DNA of 64,000 nucleotides from Hominenteromicrobium mulieris (GTDB taxonomy: Bacteria; Bacillota; Clostridia; Oscillospirales; Acutalibacteraceae), in assembly GCA_021029595.1 (NCBI GenBank), contig JAJJOY010000010.1, positions 42,045-106,044 on the forward strand, given 5' to 3'. The stretch's first letter is position 1. Each line of letters begins with the position of its first letter. Positions 35,746 through 43,816 of the stretch are shown piece by piece. The notes below the pieces were generated by a model. That model had not been told where the DNA came from. It did no database searches and saw only the letters and a program-made list of their open reading frames with translations. Position numbers and translations under genes: made by a program.

Positions 35746-36066
35746 ATGGAAGAATCATATAAAAAGGTTTCGTTTCAGGAAGCAAAGCATATCATCGATA
35801 CCGAGCCGAACTGCGTGATCTTGGACGTGCGCGACGAAGACGAATACATCACGGGCCACGCCGAAAACGCCGTGCTTTTCCCGGTGGATACCATTGACGA
35901 AGACACCGCGGAGGAAAAGATCCCCACGCCCGATACGCCGATTCTTGTTTACTGCAAGAGCGGCCGCCGCAGCTTTATGGCGGCGATGAAGCTCGAATCC
36001 TACGGCTATACGCATATTTACGACATCGGCAGCTTGGTCGATTGGCCGTATGGCTTGGAATATTAA
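35746..36066 (+). CDS. Single-domain rhodanese-like protein
   Basis: A 106-residue rhodanese domain, which moves sulfane sulfur or serves as a sulfur carrier. The active loop is YCKSGRRS with the persulfide Cys in a six-residue CKSGRR loop, the usual sulfurtransferase size. ILDVRDEDEYITGHAENA is the conserved CH2A motif. It follows ldh by 71 bases but after a terminator. Its sulfur-transfer role in any pathway is unknown; there is no evidence that it feeds the distant dnd genes. Confidence 0.9.
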   Translation: MEESYKKVSFQEAKHIIDTEPNCVILDVRDEDEYITGHAENAVLFPVDTIDEDTAEEKIPTPDTPILVYCKSGRRSFMAAMKLESYGYTHIYDIGSLVDWPYGLEY

Positions 36067-36122
36067 GCTCTGATTTCTACAGAAAAGTAAAAAACGGTTG
36101 AAAAGTGTGCGTTCGCGGCAGG

Positions 36123-37109
36123 TCAATTTCCTGCACAGCGGATACACACTTCGTTTTTAAGCGGCTTTCCGGCAAAGAAATCATCGAGGTTCTGCACCGT
36201 CACTTCCGCAATATTATACAATGCCTCTTCGGTCAAAAACGCCTGGTGCGCCGTTAAGATGACGTTCGGGCGGGAGATGAGCAATGCCAAAGTGTCGTCC
36301 TGTACGGCGGTGTCGGAATGGTCTTCAAAGAAAAACTTCGCCTCCTCCTCGTAAACGTCCAGTCCCGCGCCGCGCAAGGTGCCGTTATTCAATGCGTCCA
36401 AAAGCGCTTCGCTGTCAATAAGCGCGCCGCGCGAGGTGTTTAATAAAAACACACCTTTTTTCATTTTGTCAAACGCTTTGCGGTCGAGCATGTGGTAGGA
36501 TTCTTCACTGAGCGGGCAGTGCAGGGAGATGACGTCGCTTTCGCGCAGGAGTGTATCGAGCGAAACGTACTCAAAGTCCGGCGCAGGATACTTGTCATAC
36601 GCCAAAACGCGCATGCCAAAGCCGCGGCAGATTTCCGCAAATGCGCGGCCGATGCGCCCCGTGCCGATGATACCGACGGTCTTTTTGTAGAGGTCTATGC
36701 CCGTCAGACCCACAATACTGAAGTTGAAATCGCGCGTGCGGATGTAGGCGCGGTGCAAACGGCGATTTAACGTCAATAAAAGCCCCATGGTGTGCTCCGC
36801 AACGGCGTGTGGGGAATAGGCGGGCACGCGTACCACGCGCAGCTTGCCCGCTGCTGCCTGCATATCCACATTGCTGAAGCCCGCGCAGCGCAGTGCCAAA
36901 AGCTGCACGCCGCAGCGGTGCATGCGGTCAATGGCGGCCGCGTCCACACGGTCGTTCACAAAGGCGCACACGGCGTCAAAGCCGTCCGTCAGCGTCGCCG
37001 TGTGGCGGTTCAGCTTTTCTTCAAAGTACGCGATTTCATAGTGCTTTGCCAGAATGTCGAACCACGTGCGGTCATATGGTTTTGTATCAAAAAATGCGAT
37101 TTTTTTCAT
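36123..37109 (-). CDS. D-isomer-specific 2-hydroxyacid dehydrogenase, D-lactate dehydrogenase-like
   Basis: NAD-dependent D-2-hydroxyacid dehydrogenase of 328 residues. The cofactor loop is VGIIGTGRIGRAFAEICRG and the following Asp favours NAD. The substrate Arg lies in LNTSRGALID, the Glu in LDVYEEE, and the catalytic His in ILTAHQAFLT. SPHAVAEHTMGLLL is the conserved entrance motif. Closest in layout to fermentative D-lactate dehydrogenase, so the strain could form both lactate isomers. AAAAGGAGAG precedes the ATG. Confidence 0.88.
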   Translation of the reverse strand: MKKIAFFDTKPYDRTWFDILAKHYEIAYFEEKLNRHTATLTDGFDAVCAFVNDRVDAAAIDRMHRCGVQLLALRCAGFSNVDMQAAAGKLRVVRVPAYSPHAVAEHTMGLLLTLNRRLHRAYIRTRDFNFSIVGLTGIDLYKKTVGIIGTGRIGRAFAEICRGFGMRVLAYDKYPAPDFEYVSLDTLLRESDVISLHCPLSEESYHMLDRKAFDKMKKGVFLLNTSRGALIDSEALLDALNNGTLRGAGLDVYEEEAKFFFEDHSDTAVQDDTLALLISRPNVILTAHQAFLTEEALYNIAEVTVQNLDDFFAGKPLKNEVCIRCAGN

Positions 37110-37224
37110 GCTGCACTCTCCTTTTGTTTTAACGTTGCACAGTTATTCTGCGCGTCATAATTTGGGTTATTCCGCACAGAATAAGCCAAAGAAAACGTAT
37201 AAAACGAAAGGCGTGGATTTTCAC

Positions 37225-37581
37225 ATGGAATATGTAAGGGCGTTTGCGGTCGGCGGGGCAATCTGTGTGGTCGGTCAACTTTTGATCGATCTGACAAAGC
37301 TCACCCCGGCCAGAATCATGGTGGCCTACGTCACGGGCGGTGTGATCTTAGGTGCGCTCGGGTGGTATGCACCGCTCGTGAATTTCGCGGGCTGCGGCGC
37401 CACCGTGCCGCTGAGCGGCTTCGGGTATCTGTTAAGCGAGGGCGTAAAAGCCGCCGTAAAAGAAAAGGGCATTCTCGGCGTGTTCACGGGCGGAATCACC
37501 GCCGGTGCCGCCGGCATTGCCGCAGCCGTCTTCTTCAGCTGCCTGATGGCCGCCATCGCAAAGCCGAAAGAAAAATCGTAA
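37225..37581 (+). CDS. spoVAE: Stage V sporulation protein AE
   Basis: Small membrane protein of 118 residues of the SpoVA dipicolinic-acid channel, in the SpoVAEb/AC type. Segments seen are GGAICVVGQLLIDLTKLTPARIMV, GALGWYAPLVNFAGCGATVPLSGFG and GILGVFTGGITAGAAGIAAAVFF. ATG at 37225 is chosen; an in-frame GTG at 37213 is possible. The gene stands alone here, without spoVAC or spoVAD, but implies a spore-former or descendant of one. No clear forespore promoter was seen. Confidence 0.88.
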   Translation: MEYVRAFAVGGAICVVGQLLIDLTKLTPARIMVAYVTGGVILGALGWYAPLVNFAGCGATVPLSGFGYLLSEGVKAAVKEKGILGVFTGGITAGAAGIAAAVFFSCLMAAIAKPKEKS

Positions 37582-37585
37582 AAAA

Positions 37586-37621
37586 CAAGCGCCGCAGAGA
37601 ACGGAAACTCTGCGGCGCTTG
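37586..37621 (-). terminator. Terminator at the end of the OadB operon
   Basis: 14-bp stem CAAGCGCCGCAGAG with its complement; on the minus strand it is followed by TTTTTT. It may also catch spoVAE transcripts from the other side, where the T-run is missing. Confidence 0.65.
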
Positions 37622-37740
37622 CTCATGGTTCGAAAAAGGAATTTTGTCTGACAGCACGCATCCCTTTTTCATCCTTTTCGTCCACTCGGCTTCTTTGAAG
37701 CCGACGAGGACAAACTTATCTTTTGTGCTCCTGATCCGTT

Positions 37741-37869
37741 TTACTTTGCCTTAAACACACGGTTTAAGAGGTAAATGCTCAAAATGATTGCGGCAATGAC
37801 AAGGAAAACGCCGGTCATGCCTTTTGCCATATACTGTAAGCTGTCTAAAAATGCGGGAACATTGAACAT
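37741..37869 (-). CDS. 42-residue single-span protein, OadG-like gamma subunit
   Basis: Too short for most gene callers. The sequence has LDSLQYMAKGMTGVFLVIAA followed by IILSIYLLNRVFKAK: one membrane helix with the GMTGVF turn seen at the start of sodium-pump decarboxylase gamma (OadG) subunits, and then almost no cytoplasmic tail. GGAGGATAACGT precedes the ATG. It begins 12 bases after the OadB gene. In oxaloacetate decarboxylase OadG assembles the complex and carries a zinc-binding tail, which this protein lacks. Probably a minimal assembly partner of the OadB-like protein. Confidence 0.72.
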   Translation of the reverse strand: MFNVPAFLDSLQYMAKGMTGVFLVIAAIILSIYLLNRVFKAK

Positions 37870-37881
37870 ACGTTATCCTCC

Positions 37882-39000
37882 TCAATGGATCATGTTTAAG
37901 ATGATGCCGCCTGCGATGACAGACGCGATCTGACCGGAGACATTGGCGCCTACGGCGTGCATCAAAAGGAAGTTCTGCGGGTCTTCCTGCTGTCCCATTT
38001 TCTGGATAATGCGTGCGGACATCGGAAACGCCGAAATGCCCGCCGCGCCGATCATGGGGTTGACTTTATTCTTGACAAACAGGTTCATGATTTTCGCAAA
38101 CAGTACACCGCCTACGGTGTCAAACACGAATGCAATGAGACCCAGTCCTAAAATAAGCAGCGTGTCCACGCGCAAAAATTCCGCCGCTGTCATATGTGCG
38201 GTGATCGTGATGCCGAGAATCAGGGTGATCAAGTTGGACAGCACGTTCTGCGCGGCATCCGAAAGGCTGTTTAACACGCCGCACTCGCGCAGCAGATTGC
38301 CGAACATCAAAAAGCCGATAAGCGCCGCCGAGCGATTGGACACAATGCCGACGACTGCCGTGATGAGGACAGGAAACAGAATTTTGGTCGTTTTTGAGAC
38401 AGAACCGGGCGTGTACGCCATGCGGATGCGCCGCTCGGTTTTGGTCGTCAGCAAGCGGATGACCGGCGGCTGCACAATGGGCACAAGCGCCATATACGAG
38501 TATGCCGCCACGGTGATGGCGCCGATATACTGCGAATTTAAGACGTTCGCGACAAAAATGGAGGTCGGGCCGTCCGCCGCGCCGATGATCGCGATGGAGG
38601 CGGCGTCGTGCAGGTCAAAGTTAAACAGCCGCGCCATGCTCAGCGTGAAGAAAATGCCGAACTGCGCCGCCGCGCCGAATAAAAACAGCTTCGGGTTTGA
38701 GAGCAGAGGCTCAAAGTCAATCATCGCGCCGATGCCGATGAAGAGGAGCAGCGGGAAAAGCTCATTTGCAATGCCGCTGTCAAATAATAACGTCAGTACG
38801 CCCACTTCTTCGCCCTGCGTCACCGCGCCGGAAAGCGGCAGATTGACAAGGATTGTACCGAAGCCGATGGGCAAAAGCAGCGCAGGTTCCATTTTTTTCG
38901 CGATGGCAAGGTAGATGAGCACGCCGCCTATGCACCACATTACCGCGTGCTGCCACGTCACATTGCCCACGTTTGCGAAAAGCTCGCTTAAAAAGTTCAT
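37882..39000 (-). CDS. Sodium-pump decarboxylase beta subunit (OadB/GcdB/MmdB family), solitary
   Basis: Polytopic membrane protein of 372 residues, the ion-translocating subunit of biotin-dependent decarboxylases. Family segments include LLLPIGFGTILVNLP, FIGIGAMIDFEPLL, AIIGAADGPTSIFV with the essential Asp, and GLGLIAFVFDTVGGVL. The second ATG (39000) is chosen because GAGGAAGG is 7 bases from it. No alpha (carboxyltransferase) or biotin-carrier subunit lies nearby; only a 42-residue OadG-like gene follows. The gene sits behind a yybP-ykoY-type riboswitch, which usually controls manganese homeostasis, so its real role may be cation export independent of decarboxylation. Confidence 0.88.
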   Translation of the reverse strand: MNFLSELFANVGNVTWQHAVMWCIGGVLIYLAIAKKMEPALLLPIGFGTILVNLPLSGAVTQGEEVGVLTLLFDSGIANELFPLLLFIGIGAMIDFEPLLSNPKLFLFGAAAQFGIFFTLSMARLFNFDLHDAASIAIIGAADGPTSIFVANVLNSQYIGAITVAAYSYMALVPIVQPPVIRLLTTKTERRIRMAYTPGSVSKTTKILFPVLITAVVGIVSNRSAALIGFLMFGNLLRECGVLNSLSDAAQNVLSNLITLILGITITAHMTAAEFLRVDTLLILGLGLIAFVFDTVGGVLFAKIMNLFVKNKVNPMIGAAGISAFPMSARIIQKMGQQEDPQNFLLMHAVGANVSGQIASVIAGGIILNMIH

Positions 39001-39069
39001 TTTCATACCTTCCTCTCGGATGATTTTGCCGCCTTTGCAAAATCCTTGTCTCCGAAAGAAAATAAAAAA

Positions 39070-39105
39070 GAGACTTCTATCCTGCCGCGGCATGATAAAA
39101 GTCTC
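39070..39105 (-). terminator. Riboswitch terminator ahead of the OadB gene
   Basis: On the minus strand GAGACTTTTATC..GAAGTCTC forms a long stem with an inner ATGCC-GC-GGCAGGAT part and is followed by TTTTTT. Its 5' side contains the 3' strand of the aptamer's closing helix, so the two folds exclude each other. Confidence 0.8.
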
Positions 39106-39188
39106 GCAGATTACAACGTATACGGACGGGGAAACCGTCGTGCTGACGCATACATTACAGATATTTCCTGTTTGCTACTCCCTTTTAT
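39095..39188 (-). promoter_or_regulatory. yybP-ykoY-type (manganese) riboswitch aptamer
   Basis: On the minus strand the RNA begins AUAAAAG (39188-39182), whose exact complement CUUUUAU (39101-39095) closes the element. Inside are the hallmark GGGAGUAGC next to the closing helix, a hairpin ACAG..CUGU, the helix GUAUGCG/CGUAUAC (7 bp, one G-U) holding the loop UCAGCAC and a second hairpin GACGG..CCGUC, and the 3' consensus GCGAGAC. These are the L1 and L3 features of the manganese-sensing family. I cannot run a covariance model here. Confidence 0.7.
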
Positions 39189-39194
39189 ATCCAT

Positions 39195-39223
39195 ATTTTA
39201 CGGGAGCGCGGCGCATTTGTCAA
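39195..39223 (-). promoter_or_regulatory. Promoter of the riboswitch-OadB transcript
   Basis: On the minus strand TTGACA (39218-39223) and TAAAAT (39195-39200), spaced 17 bases. Transcription would start right at the aptamer. Confidence 0.8.
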
Positions 39224-39231
39224 GCGAAAGT

Positions 39232-40152
39232 TTACGGCAGACGGTAGCCCGCTGCAAGGTACAGTGCGTACCAGTCTTCGCGCGCAAGCGTAATGTCAAG
39301 CGCGGCGGCGCAGTCGCACAGGCGCTTTGGATTGATGGTGCCCGTAACAGCCTGCATTTTTGCAGGGTGACGCAGAATCCACGCAAGCGCTATGGCGGTG
39401 TTTGTCACATTGTATTTTTCCGCCAGCTCGTCGAGCTTTGCGTTTAGCTTCGGGTATTTTTCGCTGCCGATGAAAACACCCTCGAAGAAGCCGTACTGGA
39501 ACGGCGACCACGTCTGAATGGTGATGTTGTGCAGGCGGCAGTAGTTCAACACGCCGTTATCGAGCACCGGGTTTAAGCCGTCGCAGATGTTTGTGTTCAT
39601 CGGCTGCGCGATCATCGTGGCATTTGTCAGGCTCATTTGCAACTGGTTTGCGCAGATCGGTTGATGCAAAGCGCTCTGCAAAAGCTCCATCGTGTACGGG
39701 TCTTCGTTGGAGACGCCGAAATGGCGCACCTTGCCGCTCTTTTCGAGTTCGTCAAAGGCTTCCGCTACTTCTTCCGGCTCCATTAAAGCGTCCGGACGGT
39801 GCAGAAGCAAAACGTCAAGATAATCCGTGCCAAGGCGCTTTAAGCTGCCGTCTACGGCAGACAAAATGTGTTCCTTTGAAAAATCGTACATTTTGCCGGG
39901 CACAATGGCGCATTTCGACTGAATGATAAGATCTTCGCGGCGAACGCCCGCGTCCTTTATCATCTCGCCGAACACACGCTCGCATGCACCGCCGCCGTAA
40001 ATATCGGCGTGGTCGAAAAAGTTGAGTCCAAGCTCCAACGCGGTGTGCAGAAATGCATCTGCCTGTTTGCGCTCTGCGTCCGCAAGACGCATGCAGCCGA
40101 GGGCTATGGGCGGCACCAAAAGCCCACTTTTGCCAAGTTTGATTTTTTCCAT
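39232..40152 (-). CDS. Aldo/keto reductase
   Basis: NADP(H)-dependent oxidoreductase of 306 residues with an AKR TIM barrel, closest in layout to YdhF-like members. The catalytic tetrad can be placed: Asp and Tyr in FFDHADIYGGG, Lys in IIQSKCAI, His in LLLHRPDAL. GVSNEDPYTM and the C-terminal ALAWILRHPAKMQAV segment that binds the cofactor phosphate are also present. Physiological substrate unknown. It is divergent from the TIM-barrel gene. Confidence 0.88.
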   Translation of the reverse strand: MEKIKLGKSGLLVPPIALGCMRLADAERKQADAFLHTALELGLNFFDHADIYGGGACERVFGEMIKDAGVRREDLIIQSKCAIVPGKMYDFSKEHILSAVDGSLKRLGTDYLDVLLLHRPDALMEPEEVAEAFDELEKSGKVRHFGVSNEDPYTMELLQSALHQPICANQLQMSLTNATMIAQPMNTNICDGLNPVLDNGVLNYCRLHNITIQTWSPFQYGFFEGVFIGSEKYPKLNAKLDELAEKYNVTNTAIALAWILRHPAKMQAVTGTINPKRLCDCAAALDITLAREDWYALYLAAGYRLP

Positions 40153-40187
40153 ACAGCAAGCCTCCCAAATGAAGTCTATTTGCCTTC

Positions 40188-40216
40188 ATTATAGAAAAAC
40201 TTATGCGCGTTTGCAA
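40188..40216 (-). promoter_or_regulatory. Promoter of the aldo/keto reductase gene
   Basis: On the minus strand TTGCAA (40211-40216) and perfect TATAAT (40188-40193), spaced 17 bases. Confidence 0.75.
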
Positions 40217-40225
40217 GAGTTTTCC

Positions 40226-40254
40226 TTGCTTTTTCCGCGTACGCGGGCTACAAT
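40226..40254 (+). promoter_or_regulatory. Promoter of the TIM-barrel gene
   Basis: TTGCTT (40226-40231) and TACAAT (40249-40254), spaced 17 bases; only 27 bases before the ATG, so the leader is very short. The spacer contains the palindrome CCGCGTACGCGG. Confidence 0.65.
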
Positions 40255-40280
40255 GAGAAAAAGACTTTGGAGGGGTTGCC

Positions 40281-41051
40281 ATGCGGTTTGGTGTGTGTAT
40301 GCCGATCGAGCAGGCGGAATTTATCGCAAAGCTCGGGTTTGATTATCTTGAGGTCAGCGCTGCGGGACTTGCAGAGATGACAGAGGCGCAGTTCGCGGAT
40401 TTTCTGCAAAAAAATGAAGCCGCACCCATTCACGCGGAGGCGGCAAACTGTATGTTTCCGGGTAGTATTAAGCTGACGGGTGACAATGTCGATTTTGAAG
40501 CGATCCAAACATACGTCAATCACGCCATAGGGCGATTGGCGCAGGCGGGCATAAAAATCGGGGTATTCGGCAGCGGCGGCAGCCGCCGTGTACCGGAAAA
40601 TTTCCCGCGCGAAAAAGCGTGGGAGCAATTAAAAACTGTCGCAAAAATCTTAGGTGACGCCGGTGAAAAGTACGGTGTCACCATCGCGCTGGAGCCGCTG
40701 CGGCACGAGGAAACAAATATTTTCACAATGCAGCCGGAAGCTTTGAAGTTTGTCAAAGAGGTCAACCACCCGCACTTTAAGCTGCTGTGCGACTACTATC
40801 ACCTCATAAGCGAAAACGGCACGCCGGAAATGGTAGAGCAGTGCGGCGATATCCTTGCGCACACGCATATCGCAAACCCCGTCGGCCGCGTACCCATGAC
40901 GCCGCAGGATACCGCGGATTACAAAGCCTTTTTCCGCGCGCTGCACTTTATCGGCTACAACGCCCGCATGAGCCTCGAGTGCCCCGTAAAGAACCCCGAA
41001 ACCCAGCTTCCCGTTGTGCTTGAGGTTTTGCATAGGTGTGACAATGAATAA
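40281..41051 (+). CDS. Sugar phosphate isomerase/epimerase-family TIM barrel protein
   Basis: Xylose-isomerase-like TIM barrel (AP_endonuc_2 fold) of 256 residues. Metal-ligand strands can be seen: HAEAANCMFPG, IALEPLRHEETN, KLLCDYYHL, AHTHIANPVGR and ARMSLECPV, containing the Glu, Asp, His and Glu residues expected. The group includes ketose 3-epimerases and inosose enzymes; the substrate is not evident. A GGAGGGG precedes the ATG. Confidence 0.85.
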   Translation: MRFGVCMPIEQAEFIAKLGFDYLEVSAAGLAEMTEAQFADFLQKNEAAPIHAEAANCMFPGSIKLTGDNVDFEAIQTYVNHAIGRLAQAGIKIGVFGSGGSRRVPENFPREKAWEQLKTVAKILGDAGEKYGVTIALEPLRHEETNIFTMQPEALKFVKEVNHPHFKLLCDYYHLISENGTPEMVEQCGDILAHTHIANPVGRVPMTPQDTADYKAFFRALHFIGYNARMSLECPVKNPETQLPVVLEVLHRCDNE

Positions 41052-41084
41052 TGATTCGTTTTTGAATGTGAGTGCGTAAAAAAC

Positions 41085-41118
41085 AAGCGCCGCGGAGAAA
41101 TGAAACTCCGCGGCGCTT
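41085..41118. terminator. Bidirectional terminator
   Basis: 13-bp stem AAGCGCCGCGGAG with its complement; T-run ATTTTT to the right and A-run to the left. It serves the TIM-barrel gene and the convergent small membrane gene. Confidence 0.85.
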
Positions 41119-41139
41119 ATTTTTACATCAGTTTGGTCG

Positions 41140-41289
41140 TTACTGGATGGAACCTTCAAGATACGCTTCCAGCTCGGCATTTTCTTTCTTTTCCTTGAAA
41201 TAGTTCAGCACGGCAAAAGCGGCGGTAACAACGGCAACGGCAGCGGTGATGCAGCCGATAATGGTGAGCACCTTGTTCAAACACTTCAT
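41140..41289 (-). CDS. Small single-span membrane protein
   Basis: 49 residues from the ATG at 41289: a hydrophobic segment (about residues 7-29) rich in Ala and Val followed by a charged tail KEKKENAELEAYLE. AAAGGATGG lies upstream. The architecture resembles YtxH-type small membrane proteins, but I cannot assign a family. Monocistronic and convergent with the TIM-barrel gene. Confidence 0.6.
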   Translation of the reverse strand: MKCLNKVLTIIGCITAAVAVVTAAFAVLNYFKEKKENAELEAYLEGSIQ

Positions 41290-41521
41290 GATAAACCATC
41301 CTTTCCGGTTCGCCAACATTCTGAAAGAGACCGTACACTGTCTCACTTTGGGCGATTATGATTACCTTTATCATACCCAAGTTTCGGCGAAAAGTCAAAC
41401 GTTTTTGTGCCCTGTCATACAAAGTTTACACATGGCGTGAGCTGCCGTGCGAAATCCTATGAAAAATTCTTCTTTTTGCAAACATTTTGCCCATATGCAA
41501 GCGGTTTCTGCGCCGGATTTG

Positions 41522-41550
41522 TTGACAATCCGTTTAAAAAAACTTACAAT
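41522..41550 (+). promoter_or_regulatory. Promoter of the LacI-family gene
   Basis: TTGACA (41522-41527) and TACAAT (41545-41550), spaced 17 bases, with a leader of about 120 bases. Confidence 0.75.
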
Positions 41551-41679
41551 ATTATTTTAGAGTATTTCAGCAGGAAACACCCAAAATGCGGCACGGAGGC
41601 CGCATACCTTACCTGTATCATTTTTCGAAGGGGAGAACGCACGGCACTGCCGTGCAAAGAAGTTATGGAAGAAAAGAAT

Positions 41680-42750
41680 ATGAAAAAGGCCACCATACGG
41701 GACGTGGCAAAGGCTGCCGGAGTTTCGCAGTCCACGGTGTCCCGTGTGCTCAACAACAATGGCTACGTGGGCGAAGACGCCCGCCGCCGCGTGGAAGAAG
41801 CCATGGAAGCGCTGCATTATTCGCCCAGCGCTATTGCAGTGTGTCTTTCCAAAAGCCGTTCTCGCATGATCGGCGTGATCGTGCCGCAGATCTTTGCACC
41901 GTTTTTCAGCCAGATGTATTACATTGCAGACCGCATTATGGAGCGGTACGGTTACCGCCTTCTGCTGTGTAATTCCGACGAAAGCTTAAAGCGTGAAAAA
42001 GAGCTCATTGACGATCTGCTTTCGTATAAGATCGCCGCGCTGCTCATCGTGCCCGTGGATGGCGACGAGGGCAGCAACAAGGAGTATCTCGACTACATCC
42101 GCAGCTCAGGCACGCCCGTTGTGTGCGTAGACCGTGAGATTGAAGGAATCCACTGCGACGGCGTGTATATCGATAACTATACCGCTTGTTATGAGGTTAC
42201 AAAAGACGTGCTCACGCGCGGCTACCGCAACATTGCGTATATGGCAGACCCGCCCATATACAGACCGGGTTGCGACCGTCTGCGCGGCTTCCGTGACGCC
42301 TGCAAGGAATTCGGCGTTACGGTGCCGCAGGAGAATATTTTCCTTGCGCCGATTGAAGATACGAAACCGTTGAATGCGTTTTTGCATGACGTTGCCCGTC
42401 GGGATGTCCCGCCGAAGGCGATCATCAACTTTGTGCGCGGCTGGGATTATACCATGCTGCAAGCGCTGCATTCTGCAGGACTGCGCGTGCCGGAGGACGT
42501 GTACCTGACCGGCCTTGACGATGACAACACGCTGCCGAACTTCGACTACTCCATGCAGTATTTACCGTCTATGATCGATTTTTCCGAGGCAGCTGCTAAG
42601 CTCTTGATTGAGCGCGTGGAAACGGGGAATGCGCTGCCGGAACCGGAGCGCCGCATCTTCACCACGCACATGAAGCCTATATTTGAAAGAAAAGTCACGC
42701 TGCCAAAGCCCGATGCAGCGCCGGCTGAAACCGATGGGAAAGAGAAGTAA
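41680..42750 (+). CDS. LacI-family transcriptional regulator
   Basis: Sugar-responsive DNA-binding regulator of 356 residues. The N-terminal helix-turn-helix and hinge are clear: TIRDVAKAAGVSQSTVSRVLNNNGYV. A periplasmic-binding-protein-like effector domain follows (IGVIVPQIFAPFFSQM, VDREIEGIHCDGVYIDN). ATG at 41680 with GGAAGAAAAG upstream is preferred over the ATG five codons earlier. The last 25 residues are Pro/Ala/Lys-rich. No sugar operon is adjacent, so targets are unknown. It runs almost directly into the FliB-like gene. Confidence 0.9.
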   Translation: MKKATIRDVAKAAGVSQSTVSRVLNNNGYVGEDARRRVEEAMEALHYSPSAIAVCLSKSRSRMIGVIVPQIFAPFFSQMYYIADRIMERYGYRLLLCNSDESLKREKELIDDLLSYKIAALLIVPVDGDEGSNKEYLDYIRSSGTPVVCVDREIEGIHCDGVYIDNYTACYEVTKDVLTRGYRNIAYMADPPIYRPGCDRLRGFRDACKEFGVTVPQENIFLAPIEDTKPLNAFLHDVARRDVPPKAIINFVRGWDYTMLQALHSAGLRVPEDVYLTGLDDDNTLPNFDYSMQYLPSMIDFSEAAAKLLIERVETGNALPEPERRIFTTHMKPIFERKVTLPKPDAAPAETDGKEK

Positions 42751-42766
42751 AGTACATAAAAGCAAA

Positions 42767-43789
42767 ATGAAATTTATCAAACCGAATTTTTACGACGCGT
42801 TTCACTGCACGGCCGCCGCATGTTCCGATACCTGCTGCGCCGGCTGGGAAATCGACGTTGATCCCGATACCGTTGAATATTACGAAAATTTAGAAGGAGA
42901 GCTCGGCGACCGCCTGCGCGAAGAGCTGTGCGACCTGCCGGACGGCACGGTGTGCTTCCGCCTCGGCGAAAACGAGCGTTGCCCGTTCCTCGATGACGAC
43001 AACCTCTGCGAGCTTATCTTAAAGCTTGGCGATGATGCTTTGTGCGAGATTTGCCGTGAACACCCACGTTTTTATGAGGAGCTCGGCGGCCGCGTGGAAA
43101 TGGGCGTGGGCCTTTGCTGTGAAGAGGCGTGCAGACTGCTGTTTGAGCAGAAAAATCCCGTCACGTTCATCACAACGAATGTCGGCGAGCTGCCGAATGC
43201 GCCGGAGGATCCGCTTGTGTTCCATCTGCGGGACGAAGCATTTGCCATCGTGCAGGACCGCTCTCTGCCGTTGCGCGTGCGCATGCACCGCCTGCTCGAT
43301 TTCGGCGTGCAGGCGCAGAAAACGCTGTTCGGCAATATGTCGCCTGCCGAACGCGAGAAGACCGATGAGACCGATACCCGCGCCGCGCTGTTTGACATGA
43401 TGACCGAAATGGAGCCCTACGACGAAACATGGCCCGATTACGTGCAGCTTTTGGAGGATAACGGCTTGCAGGCGAATCTCGACGACATCGACGGCGGCTA
43501 CGAAAACCTGCTTGTGTATTTCCTGTACCGCCATTTTGCACACGGTGTGACCGACGGCCGCATCGCGGCGCGCGTGGGCTTTTGCGCTGTGAGTGTGTGG
43601 TTCATCTGCCTGATGAACACAAAGTGCCTGCGTGATACCGGCGAATTCACCCCGTGGGACCGCATCGTCTGCACGAAAGACTACTCCAAGCAGGTGGAAT
43701 ACAGCGCCGAAAACATGGAAATGGCGCTCGAGGCCCTGCACAAAGACCCCATTTTTTCCGCCGAACACCTAAAGCGCCTGTTCGGATAA
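42767..43789 (+). CDS. FliB-family (lysine-N-methylase-like) Cys-rich protein
   Basis: A 340-residue protein whose first 150 residues match the FliB/flagellin lysine-N-methylase family. That region holds a cluster of cysteines: CTAAACSDTCCAGW, RCPFLDDDNLCEL, CEICREHPR and GLCCEEAC, likely to bind a metal or Fe-S cluster. The start ATG at 42767 gives MKFIKPNFYDAF, the family N-terminus; an earlier in-frame ATG lies inside the LacI gene. No flagellar genes are in the window, so methylation of flagellin is doubtful here; the name describes the family only. Confidence 0.78.
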   Translation: MKFIKPNFYDAFHCTAAACSDTCCAGWEIDVDPDTVEYYENLEGELGDRLREELCDLPDGTVCFRLGENERCPFLDDDNLCELILKLGDDALCEICREHPRFYEELGGRVEMGVGLCCEEACRLLFEQKNPVTFITTNVGELPNAPEDPLVFHLRDEAFAIVQDRSLPLRVRMHRLLDFGVQAQKTLFGNMSPAEREKTDETDTRAALFDMMTEMEPYDETWPDYVQLLEDNGLQANLDDIDGGYENLLVYFLYRHFAHGVTDGRIAARVGFCAVSVWFICLMNTKCLRDTGEFTPWDRIVCTKDYSKQVEYSAENMEMALEALHKDPIFSAEHLKRLFG

Positions 43790-43816
43790 CAAAAACCTCG
43801 AAAGGAGCTATGATCG

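Noticed and set aside
35746..36066. Rhodanese as the missing sulfur donor (DndA substitute) of the dnd system
   Set aside because: It lies 17 kb away outside the island, has ordinary chromosomal composition, and nothing links it to dnd.
37143..37184. Inverted repeat TTATTC..GAATAA between the D-lactate dehydrogenase gene and spoVAE as an operator
   Set aside because: Arms are short and A/T-rich and no promoter could be placed with confidence next to them.
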